From NCBI RefSeq assembly GCF_958979055.1, contig NC_084898.1:24331102-24395101 (forward strand): DNA of 64,000 bases. Reading direction: 5' to 3'. Shown in pieces: positions 10,909 to 21,800 of this stretch. The translations under genes and the position numbers were made by a program. How positions within the stretch are numbered: the first letter of the stretch is position 1; each line of letters opens with the position of its first letter. A model generated the notes under the pieces. The model ran no database searches, was not told where the DNA came from, and was given only the letters and a program-made list of their open reading frames with translations. Source of the stretch: Alnus glutinosa (Eukaryota > Streptophyta > Magnoliopsida > Fagales > Betulaceae).

Positions 10909-12031
10909 GGGTAATTACCTTTTTTTCTTATAAACTATAACCTCTGTCAACATTCCCCATGAACTGACACTCTCACCACCCGACAGCATCAAACTACTAT
11001 TTCCTTACGAAAACCCTCCGCGGGTAGGGATTCTTGTTAAATTGGATGAAATTTTCTCTTTTTAGATGTTAAATTTCGTCTAAGGAAAAAAATACTCTCA
11101 AAAAATAATTTAATAAAATATATCAATATTAAAAACTTTAAAAAAAAAAAAAAAAACTAATTACAAAATAAATAAAAACCAAAAAATAAATTTTTTTAAA
11201 AAAAATAACGTCAACTAAAAAAAAATGAATAAATGCAAAATCAGTCTATGTGATTAGCCTAAATTACAAATCGCTCACTGCAATATTAAAAAATAAAAAA
11301 TCATTCAAATGTCCTCAAGTTAAGCGAAAATAATAATTTAGTCCCTATAATCAAATTTCGTCAAAACACTTGACGAATTTTGTTAGTATGCCATGTTAAC
11401 ACCAATAATATAATGACATGTGTCACTCTTAATAAAAAAAAAATTCAAATATATAAAACCTAAAAAATTAAAATTTTAAAAATTAAAAAAAAAATTAAGA
11501 AGAAGAAGAAAGAAAGAAAAAAAAAAAGATGGGGTGGCTCGCACGCCACCCCCGGCCTATGGGGTGGCCGCACAGCCCCTCGACCCCATTTCGATGGCTC
11601 ACCGACCACCTTAGAGTAGGCTAGGTTGGGCACACGGCCACCTCATAGGCCAACGGTGGTTCTAAGGCCACCCCCTACTCTAGGGTGGCCCGCGAGCCAT
11701 CCAGATGGGGCTGTGGGTAGTGTGTGGCTAACCCCATGCGCCAAAGGTGCTTGGCGCCAACTTTGAGCCACCCCTTTTTTTTTCTTTTTTCCTTCTTTTT
11801 TTTTTTATAAAAAATAATAATAATAATAATAATGTTAAAGGTATTATATGTAAATTTTGTTTGTAAAGTTAGGATATTTGTGTCATTTCAAGTCTTTTAA
11901 CGAGGTTGTCTAACGGAAGGAGGATTTTGATAAGTAAATGGTCGTTCAATGCGGTCAGGTGGTGAAAGTGTCAATTCATGTGAGCATGTTAACGTATGCT
12001 AGTAGTTCATGAGGAAAAATGGTAATTACCC
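10909..12031. mobile_element. MULE-like non-autonomous element, 9-bp TSD
   Basis: Begins GGGTAATTACC and ends GGTAATTACCC, flanked by ATTTTACTT at 10,900-10,908 and 12,032-12,040. Subterminal sequence is also inverted (ATGAACTGACACTCTCACCACC at the left against GTGGTGAAAGTGTCAATTCATG at the right). It interrupts the promoter block of copy 2; the uninterrupted order is visible in copy 1 near 740-770. No transposase is present. A 9-bp duplication fits Mutator-like elements. Confidence 0.85.
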
Positions 12032-12638
12032 ATTTTACTTATTTTCTAGTTTTGCATGTAGATTTGATCTATTTTTCAGATATCTTTTCATAGTTGTAAT
12101 GATTCATTTGTTTATTCTTTAATTAGTTCTCTTTTATTATAGACGCAACACTTTGACAAGTTACTTCAATTTGTAACATTCACCATTTATAATTTATTTG
12201 CATAAATTAATAGTAGAATGGCTCTATGCACTCCAATGTTGCATACTTACCACTTCTTTTAAACTAATAATTTCTTTCAAAATACTATTTAACTAGAGGC
12301 TTTGATATAATATATATGCTGTCAATATATATTGGATCATACCTTTTCTTTTATTTTTTATTTTTTAATTTCTTTGAGCATGGATGATGATAGTACCTCT
12401 TCACATATTCTTTTACCTTAGTCGTCTAATATAGTGAACCTTTAACCAAGAGTCACATATTAATCGTGTAAAATATTCTTGTAAAATCTTATGCACCTAG
12501 CCAAAGACATTATTTTACTAGAATATTTCCATATTTCCAAAAGCTATAATTCTTAAAAACCTCTTTTTGAATAAGAGGTTTGCTTTTTCAAGAGCCTCAA
12601 GCTATTTAATTTTTATAACATTTCAATTATTGAATCTC

Positions 12639-12646
12639 TATAAATA
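12639..12646 (+). promoter_or_regulatory. TATA box of cysteine-rich copy 2
   Basis: TATAAATA, about 50 bases before the ATG, in the same relative place as the TATA of copy 1. Confidence 0.65.
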
Positions 12647-12697
12647 GCTTTTATACTGATATCCAATTAAGAGGATTTTTAAAGCGTGAGAAATATG

Positions 12698-13165
12698 ATG
12701 TCTAGCAAAAGTATGATAAAACTTATGTTGGTGATCATTATGGAGTTCATTATTCTTATGATACTCGAAGTCCATGCTAATGACCCTATCTCTCTCTCTC
12801 CCACTCCCACTGCACTACCAACCAGCCTTCATCTCTTCGAACTTGATAATGGGGATATAAGTTATTTCGATCGTTGCATTGAAAGCACACTTAAAAAGTG
12901 TGGAGTAAACCAAGCGTTTTTTATTGCTAAAAATCTTCTTGAATGCCTTTTTGAGGACCCTATGCATCCTAAAGATTATCCCATTAGCCTCGGTGGTGTT
13001 ATAATAGAGTGCTTCCGTTATTGTCATTTAACATGGAGACATATTGGCTTTCGTAGTGCAGAGTGTATAGTAAACTGCTATAAAGAGAAAATGAAGAGGA
13101 ATGAAATAACTGTATCTATAATAAATGCTCCGAGTTTGAAAAGAGGTTCCCAACTACTTCTCTAG
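12698..13165 (+). CDS. Small secreted cysteine-rich protein, copy 2
   Basis: Intact ORF of 155 residues from the ATG at 12,698; an adjacent in-frame ATG at 12,695 adds one residue. It has the same plan as copy 1: signal peptide ending in VHA, Pro/Ser/Thr linker, and seven cysteines in identical spacing, including CX3C-X13-CX3C. The segment CYKEKMK and the block around HPKD-PISLGG are conserved between copies. It differs at the C-terminus by an extra basic tail of about 20 residues, because the stop found in copy 1 is absent. The last coding part is the first unit of a three-fold tandem duplication that continues past the stop. The paralogue at the same cysteine pattern is the main evidence that this is a functional protein. 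The likely role, as for copy 1, is an extracellular peptide; defence is inferred only. Confidence 0.75.
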   Translation: MSSKSMIKLMLVIIMEFIILMILEVHANDPISLSPTPTALPTSLHLFELDNGDISYFDRCIESTLKKCGVNQAFFIAKNLLECLFEDPMHPKDYPISLGGVIIECFRYCHLTWRHIGFRSAECIVNCYKEKMKRNEITVSIINAPSLKRGSQLLL

Positions 13166-13580
13166 CTTTCTCTTCCTGGATATGAATATACACACTTATG
13201 CTTTCTTATTGTTATTTGACATGGAGACATATTGGCTTCTGTAATGCAGAGTGTATAGTAGACTGCTATAAAGAGAAAATGAAGAGGCATGAAATAACTG
13301 TATCTGTAATAAATGCTCCGAGTTTCAAAAGAGGTTCCCAACTCTACTTCTCTAGCTTTCTCTTCCTGGATATGAAAACACACACTTATGCTTTCGTTGT
13401 TGTTATTTGACATGGAGACATATTGGCTTCCGTAATGCAGAGTGTATAGTAGACTGCTATAAAGAGAAAATGAAGAGGCATGAAATAACTGTATCTACAA
13501 TAAATGCTCCGAGTTCGAAAAGAGGTTCCCAACTCGATCTACTTCTCTTCCTGGATATGATTACTCACACTTATAAACAA
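13008..13580 (+). repeat. Tandem triplication of the cysteine-hairpin exon segment
   Basis: Three units of about 188-191 bp: about 13,008-13,195, 13,196-13,386 and 13,387-13,580. Each encodes the ACATGGAGACATATTGGCTT segment, a C-X3-C ending, CYKEKMK and a KRGSQL tail. Unit 1 is part of the copy 2 CDS. Units 2 and 3 lie beyond its stop. Unit 3 keeps all four hairpin cysteines in one frame, whereas unit 2 differs by one base just upstream of the second hairpin cysteine. The spacer CTTCTCTAGCTTTCTCTTCC contains a pyrimidine-rich CTAG that could act as a splice acceptor. Confidence 0.85.
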
Positions 13581-13685
13581 GATATTGTTCCACAATATAT
13601 GCTCTCATATATTGTAAACGGACACTTTAAAATTTTTATACATTTCTAGGATAACAATAGAAGGTTCATTATCGTTTTTTTTTCT

Positions 13686-14152
13686 TAAGAAAATTATATT
13701 TAATTTCCTTAAAGTGACACTTTTTTTTTTTTTAATAAAAAAGACTTGATGATCATTTATGCTACTTTATGCTACTTAGCTCATCGAAACTACTGTTTCA
13801 TTGAATTTACATACTAAGTTAGATTTTTGTATTAAAATGGATGAAAAGTTGTACATGTGATTCTCACTGGAAATTTTTTCACTTAATACCAAAATTATTT
13901 TTCTATCATGCACCTTTACCTTTCTTCTTCTTTTTTATTTTTTTGACAATAGGAAAATTTGAGCATTTTCAGCTTAAAATTTTGCACATGCCCATCTTGT
14001 GCTAAGGTTTCTATCCATTTTAATGCTTACAATCTAAAGCAGTGTACAAATAGAAAAATATTGTAGTTTTGAATGGATCAAATGTCGGAAATTGAATTTT
14101 AAATGTCTTTCCAAAAGAGATGTCAGTTTCGGAGGGTTAAGCATAATTTTTC
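13686..14152. mobile_element. Foldback MITE shared with copy 1 block
   Basis: Counterpart of the element at 2053-2492, with the same termini and the same location downstream of the cysteine-rich gene. The sequence has diverged by substitutions and indels. Confidence 0.55.
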
Positions 14153-14344
14153 CTTTTTACTTTTATTCTCCACCACATGACGACTTGTTGCTCATTTCTC
14201 ATATTATTTAATTTATATACACCAAGCTTGTCTCACTTCTTGAATTTGTATTGGTGGTTTCAGGGTAACTAAGATGGCATTGTAACTTGGTGAGCAAGAT
14301 ATTGAACAATTGGATTGTATGAATAACAATTCTTGGTTTTCTTG

Positions 14345-16220
14345 CTCGTTTTATTTATGTCTCCATTGAGTTAGAAAAATAAAGATGTAGAAATTATTTT
14401 ACTTGATTTTGAGTTTGAATAATGGTTGTGGGAATGAATGACCCCAAGATTGTGTAATGTTTGAGTTGTTTATGTTATTAGACTATATGAGGGTGGATTG
14501 GGACTATAGTCCATTTGAATCGGACTTGACTCGATTAGACTCGCATTAAATGCTAGTCATGATTATTTCGGTTGACCAAGCCATGTGGCAAATAGGCCAT
14601 GCAAGACACGTGGCACCAAATGAATGGGCCAGAACAAAAGAGGCTTGGTCGACTAAGATCATACCTTGGTTCGACCAAGCACTATAGCAAATAAAAAAAT
14701 TATAAATAGAGGTATAACGTTATTCTATCTTGCTTTCCATTCGATATTTATGTTATCACTCCGTTGTAATGTACGTCCAGGTAGTTGTATATATGTATAT
14801 ATAACTTAATGACAAGGGATGGTTACATCATTATGTTGAAGATGTTTAGATGCCTAATTAATAAGTTCATCGATCTCTAATTTTGTTGTGTTGTTTGGAC
14901 AGTAACGCCTTTAACTTTTTTTTTGTATCGTTTGAACGGTACACGACGCTAAATTTTTAGGGTCGTCTTAACACTAATTAGCATTGTTAAGCATAAGCAG
15001 GGGCGGAGCTACCAAGGGCAAGCCCCAAGGTTTTCCTAAAAAATAATTAACATTTTACTCTTAAATTTTTTTTTTAGTTTTGCCCCCCTTAAATTATTTT
15101 TTTTCTATTTGGCCCCCCAAATTTCAAATGCTGGCTCCGCCCCTCATAAGAAACACTAACAAAAACATCACTAAAATGTGTTTTTTCTTTTTTCTTTTTT
15201 TCTTTTTTTTTAGTGATCCCTCATAATTAAAGTATATGGAATTTAAGGAAAATGATCAACTTCAGTTAGTTTATACATTTGACCTCAAACTCTTATTTTT
15301 ATTATAATATTAATAACCATCCATAAATTCTAACAATGTTTTGCTAGATTTTAAGGTACAGTCATTATCTAGCTTCGTGGAATTTTTGGGCGTTTGAGCA
15401 ACTCAACATGAAATTAAATAACAAATTGACATAGCAATCTAGGCATAAAAGCAAAATTTATATGATTTCCTGGAAGATGCTAGGATCTAATCTATGTGAT
15501 TAGTGCTTACTAATTTATGTACTTAGTTAGCTGGAGCCTGGAGGCCTTCTTAATTACTACAATTTTCATAGCCGAAAATATTTAGAGGCCACTGCCTAAT
15601 TATTGGTTTGATAAATAAAAAGGTATCAATAGGGATACTGGCACAATAAATTTCCATTCTCCAAAATTAAGATTTTGATGGTTTGTCAATTTGCATAAAA
15701 TTCCCATATAAAAGAGCTACTAAAATGGAGCTGTACAAAAGAATTCTGTTTAAAGAAACAATGAATTAGTGCGTAATCTAGGTAGGTGAACAAGATTTAT
15801 TGAACTCCTAAGCTAGCTAGCTACAAGAGGGTGAAATAAGTCAAATCAAATGCTCATATGATTGTACGAGAGAGGCTTTTTCTTGTGTTATTAATAAGAT
15901 TTAGATTGCAAAAATTTCAAATTGTATCTATGATAATATAACCGATAGCAATGGCTCTTGATTAATTGATTGATTGATTTATCAATAAATACCATAATTT
16001 TGTTAAAAAAAAAAAAAAAAAAAAACTCAGATACTACATCACATAATAATCTACATTTTAATATTTGATACGAAAAGTTTCATGTAAATTGTCACTTCAG
16101 TTTATAAGATACTGATGATAAAATTTGTATCCCTAACAACTAGGGTTTGTACATGCAGGTGCGGATAGGGTTATTGACACTATCAACGTTTGCATTATGC
16201 AAATATCACTTTTAAGTAAT
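14345..16220. other. Intergenic, no gene seen
   Basis: AT-rich DNA with no supportable ORF. The only structured element recognised is the small MITE at 14,999-15,144. An A-run is present at about 16,004-16,024. Confidence 0.5.
14999..15144. mobile_element. Short hAT-like MITE (AGGGGCGGAGC termini)
   Basis: Left end AGGGGCGGAGCTACC and right end GGCTCCGCCCCT are inverted repeats. CATAAG occurs on both sides, consistent with a 6-8 bp duplication. Internal T-rich stretches read TTTTGCCCCCC. Confidence 0.65.
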
Positions 16221-16221
16221 C

Positions 16222-16690
16222 ACATCGTCATCCGCATCATGCATGTGATTACTCATTGCTATCTACACGATTATTGCGATTATTAACCACTATCTATATT
16301 TCAGGTAATTGTCCTTTTAGACCTATTTTAATCTTTTGAGTTATTATCTTATAAACACAATTATTGTCAACTTTCACAATCCCTGCCCAAGCATGTTTGT
16401 ATAGGCATCTCAAGCAAAGAAAACAAAGGATGTGGGCAAACGATATATAGCAAACGACACATCCGCATCATGCATGTGATTACTCACTGTTATCCGCATG
16501 ATTAGTACGGCTTTTAACCACTATCTATATTTCAGGTAATTGTCCTTTTAGACCTATTTTAATCTGTTGAGTTATTTATCGTATAAACACAATTATTGTC
16601 ATTTTCACAATCCCTGTCCAAGCATGTTTGTATGGGCATCTCAAGCAAAGAAATCAAAGGATGTGGGCAAACGACATATAGCAAAGACAT
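16222..16690. repeat. Tandem duplication of about 236 bp
   Basis: Units about 16,222-16,457 and 16,458-16,690 share CATCCGCATCATGCATGTGA, CAGGTAATTGTCCTTTTAGA and CAAAGGATGTGGGCAAACGA with a few substitutions. No coding content. Confidence 0.85.
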
Positions 16691-17190
16691 GTTTTTTTTT
16701 CTTTTCAAAAACATGATTTTAAAAAGAGACTTATTTATATATATAGCACCAATGTTAATTTCTATGAACTACACGAAAAGCATGATTAATTTATTGATTT
16801 AACTAATTATACTCAAAACAAACAAGACTCAGTAGAAAAGCACGTACGTGCACGCTAGTTAATTTGGTTCCAACGGACAAATCAAAGGAAATTGGATGTT
16901 ACCAAAACGACAGCACGGAAGCAACCTAGGGGTCGTTTAGAGACGCACTCTATGTACAAAACAAAAGCAAGCAAAACCCACGTAAAAGCACATATATACA
17001 CAACGTTCAAAAGTAGTTTTCTGTATGTATATACATCCAAGTAATCACCTCTTCCATATATATATATACAATAGCTTGAAAAGCAACACATCGATCGATC
17101 ACCTGCAGATTTACTACTATCAGGAATATGAGCAAGAACTAGTATATATAAACACATTTTTATTCATCCTTCACTAAAACATAATTTATA

Positions 17191-17635
17191 GGGAAAAACT
17201 CCACTTAACCCCTCTGAATTATAGTCACTTTTGTAATTATTCCCCTAAACTGTAAAAACTCTCGATTTAATGTATTCATCTTTCAATTTTTTTCAATTTC
17301 ACCTCATTAGGATTTTTCGTTAAATCCTATCAAAATTTCTAAAATACTCGTTTATATATATATATTCAAAGATTCAAATGTAGGTATTTTTGTAAATTTC
17401 GTTAAATCCTGACCAATGCCTAAATCCTTGCAAAAAAAAAAAAATCCTGAAAAAAAGGAATGAGTATTTTGAAAATTTTAATACCCATCCGTTATAATTT
17501 AATGGAAAATCCTAATGGATGAGTGAAATTGAAAAAAAAAATTAAAAAATTGATACACTAAATTGAAAGTTTTTAAAGTTTAGGTTGATAATTGCAAATG
17601 TAATCAATGTTCAAGGGGGTTAAGTGAAGTTTCTC
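17191..17635. mobile_element. Foldback MITE family F1, copy 1
   Basis: Left end GGGAAAAACTCCACTTAACC and right end GGGGTTAAGTGAAGTTTCTC are inverted. Subterminal parts (TTTCAATTTTTTTCAATTTC against GAAATTGAAAAAAAAAATT) are also complementary. Three relatives lie at 18,253-18,706, about 19,640-20,531 and 20,900-21,382. Confidence 0.75.
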
Positions 17636-18252
17636 TTAAATTATAATATTGTTGCATGCAATATCCATGGTATTTTTATAATATTGCAGCAATTATCAAA
17701 ACAATATGGGTATATGCTATTTATAGTAAAGATGTGAGCACTTAGAAAGTTAGTCCTAGATGGATTGTACTAAATATTGTGTTGGTAGATTATAAAAGTG
17801 CGTATGGGTGATAGGTAAGTAACACTGGTCTTTATAAATGATTTTAGAGAGCTTCAATTACAGTTTGACTAGTCATTTTGAAATATTTTACAGATGTAGT
17901 TAGCACTTTTTCTAAGTTATAAAAAAATCTGTATGAGGCTTCTTGGCAATGGCATGAAGTTCATTCTTATGCATGGGTTTCTTAAGAAAATAACAAATTA
18001 TATGTAGTAATCTTCATGAAGGTCTTCTAATAATTTGTTAGTGTGTATGCTACATATATTGTCAATAAATAAACTATATTATAAAAAAAATCATCCAATG
18101 ATCACTTGTTAGCTTTTCTTCCTAGCCGATAAGAAAACACATCCGTACTTTTGCATAGGTGAACAATTTATTAACATTTAGTCAAGTGCAAACAATAACA
18201 GTTCCAAGAATATTGTGTTTGCAATAGATGATCATATAATAAAATAATTTAT
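17636..18252. other. Intergenic, no gene seen
   Basis: AT-rich sequence without a supported ORF or clear repeat structure, lying downstream of the minus-strand IRE1-like gene. Confidence 0.45.
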
Positions 18253-18706
18253 GGAAAACTTCACTTATAACTCTTAAATTTTCATTATTTTTACAATCAT
18301 GACCTCATACTTAAAAAAGTGTCATTTTAGAGTATCTTTCAATTTTTTTCAATTTCAACCATCTGTTAAAATTTTCATTAAATCCTGTTAAAATTTTCAA
18401 AATATTCCTGTATTTTTTTTAAAAAAAAAAATTATAAAATTTTTCAAAGATTCAAGCATATGTATTTTTGCAAATTCCGTTAAGTTCTTACCAAAACTTC
18501 AATTCTTGCAATTTTTTTTTTCTTAAAAAAAAAAAAAAAAAAAGGGTATTTTGAAAATTTTGACAAAATTTAATGAAAAATTTTAACAAACGGTTGAAAT
18601 TGAAAAAAATTAAAATATGGATACCCTAGATCGACATTTTTTAAAGTTTGAAGTCATAATTGCAAAAGTAATAAAAGATCGATTAGGGGTTATAAGTGAA
18701 GTTCCC
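18253..18706. mobile_element. Foldback MITE family F1, copy 2
   Basis: GGAAAACTTCACTTATAACT at the left against GGGGTTATAAGTGAAGTTCC at the right. It is flanked by the 10-bp repeat AATAATTTAT at 18,243-18,252 and 18,707-18,716. A 9-10 bp duplication points to a Mutator-like origin for the family. Confidence 0.75.
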
Positions 18707-18816
18707 AATAATTTATTAACATTAACATATTTAACAACAAACCTGCCTCATATCCATTTGTGAGAAAATTCCCAATAGTTTCACTTGAGAACCCTGCAAA
18801 AGGTCATGAATGCAAA

Positions 18817-21800
18817 TTATCCACATAGTTGACAAGCCAGAAGAAATAAATAAACCGAGTTTGAATATAATTCATTCACATACGCATCATGTACAACCAT
18901 AAGATGGCCATGTTCAACAAGAACTTGATGTAAGATGGGCATGAACTCAGGCCAGTATCCACTAAGCTCTTCCTCAACATCTTTCGCACTCAATTTCTCA
19001 CTCCCCACCTATATATATATCACCAGAAAACAAAAATAAATAAATAAATAAAACCAAAAAATAAAGATGTTGGTGCAATTAGCAAGCAATATTAATTAAC
19101 GAACTTACATTTCGATTAAAATTGTCCTTAAGGTGCGCCACGACATTTCTGCCAAACCTCATAAAAGATATGGCAGACTGATTATACTGAGAGTTTCTTT
19201 GTTTTCTTGGCAAGCTCTTATGGCGATTGAGTACCTTACGAAATGTCACAACCCTGTGCTTCCATTTATATTCATGGAGATGCTCACTTTTATTTAGTGC
19301 CAAGGCAAAGGACTTTCTCGTATGATTACCAAAATACAAGAACGTATGAGCAATCACCCTGTAGCACAATCTTTGCAGATGGGATAGAAAAATTGGGTGA
19401 TTCTCGATGTTCAGTAACCTGGACCAGGATATCCATGAGTTAGAACGAGCTAGTTTGCAAGGCTTTGGTTTGTGTCATGTGCTTATGCATAGAGGATGCA
19501 AGCCGGGAGTACCACGTGTCGTCAATCACGTAATTAAGTAACACTCCCAGCTTGTATCTTGTGTATTAAGGATGGATGCATGCAGGACACAGGATGTAAG
19601 CCGGCCAGCTTACTCATTTTGCAATATACATACATATAATTCAGATTTTCACTCGTCTGTTAGAATTTTTCTGTCAAAATTCTCAAAATACATTTGTTTT
19701 ATATATATAATAAATAGGGAAGAGTACACAAATCTCTCTCAAATTACCACTCAATTCTCAATGTCTCCCCAAATTACTAATTGTATCAATGTCCCCCATA
19801 AAACCAACAAAAAGACAAAAATGACCAAAAATATTTTTTAATAAGACAAAAATGTCCTTATAAATTCGAAAAACAACTAAAAATAAAAAATAAAATACAA
19901 AATACAAAAAATAAATTTTTAAAAACAAATTAAAAAAATTAAGGAAAAAAAACAACAATTTAAAAAAATTAAAAATAAAAACAACTGAAAATTAAAAATA
20001 AAAAATAAAAATAAAAACAATAAAAAGCCCTCTCTTTTTTTTGGTATATTGTTTGTTATTTTAGATTTTTTTTGAATAATTTTTTTAGTTTTTTTTAATT
20101 TTAATAATTTATGAAGGGTAATTTTGTCATTATGGGTGACATTGACATTTTTCGGTAGTTTAGGAATAGAGATTGACACAATTAGTCGTTTGAGGAAACA
20201 TTGACAATGAAGTAGTAGTTTGAAGTGGTTATGTCTACTTTTCCCATATATATATATATTCAAAAGTTCAAACATAGGTATTTTTTCAAATTTTGTTAAA
20301 TCTTGACCAACGCTTAAATCCGCCTTGCAAATTTTTTTCCTAAAAAATATGGATATTTATGAATTTTGACACTCACTTGTTAGGATTAAACGAAAAACTC
20401 TAACGGAGTAGTGCAACTGAAAAGAATTGAAACATGGATACACTAAATTGACACTAAATTGACATTTTTTAAAATTTATGAATATGATTGTAAAAGTAAT
20501 GAAATATCAAGGGTGTTAAGTGAAGTTTTTGCTATAATTTAAATACGTACCGGCCAGGTTTTGGTGTTGAAATGTAGCTAAGAAACAACTTGAGCTCTGT
20601 TGGAATGTTTTGTTGTATGGTTCCAAAGCAACGCTCAACAATGGAAACAAGGTTGGCCAAATCATCCCAATAACCATCTAGATTAGTCCTTGGGACAGCA
20701 TTTACCATTCCCGTAATCTTGGCTCGACCATTCACAATCACAATATTTAACACACTTAAATTGCCATGCCATCTTCTTTTTACATGATGGAGATAATCAA
20801 TGCCTCTCAAAACATCCCTAACACATAGTAAAAGATGAAAAAGGTTACAAAATCTAAAATCTGGTTTTGAAGAGAAGACAAAGATCAATTCATGAAGTTG
20901 GAAAAACTTTGCTTACAATTTCTAATCTTCCATTACTTTTGCAATCATATCCTCAAATTTTAAAAAGTGTCAATTTAAGGTACCCATCTTTCAATTTTTT
21001 TCAATTTCAATATTTTCGTCCAAATTCAACGTTAAATCAAATGGTTGGTGAGTAAAATGTCCATTATACCCTTAAGATGTTTATAAAATTATAAAAATAC
21101 CTTGATTTAATAATTAAAATTTATTTTAAAAAAAAAAAATTAAGTCTGACCCACCGGGGGTCACAAATTGGGTCTCATTTTTCCTCTTTTTTTTTTTTTT
21201 TTTAAGAAGGGAGTGGTATTTTGAAAATTTCACTTTTTCTGTTAGGATTTAATGAAAAATTAGAACGGAATAGTTGAAATTGAAAAAATTTGAAATATAA
21301 ATAATTTAAATTGACATTTTTTAAAGATTGAGGTCATGATTGTCAAAGTGATAAAAGATCAAGAGTTATAAGTAAAATTTTTATATTCAAGTATTAATTA
21401 CCTGAGAATTTGAAGAAACTCTGGATTTAGATTTTTGCCTTGACTATCAAAGAGAGCATTCTCTTGCAACCACTGATGGAAATTTTGATCATAGTACTCC
21501 ATTGCGTAGCAAACTTGGGTATGGTTGGGATTGAAATGGTAAAGATTCTTCAACACGAACTCATTAGAGCATTCAATTGCCAAATTGTGTGATTCTCTAC
21601 TTGCTGAATCAAGCTGTGGTGTAACTTTATATATGACATCGCCTATGTTCTCGACATTTACTAGATAAACCCCATCAGAGATTCGTTTCACCACATCATG
21701 TTTCAGGTTTTGGATCATCAAACCACTACTTGCTTCCCTTATGGTATGGCAATGACAATGACAACCAGAATGGCGTGGCCTATGGCTCAACAATTCCCTC

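Noticed and set aside
13198..13649. Units 2 and 3 as separate genes
   Set aside because: They lack a signal peptide and start codon context; they are better described as duplicated segments of the copy 2 gene.
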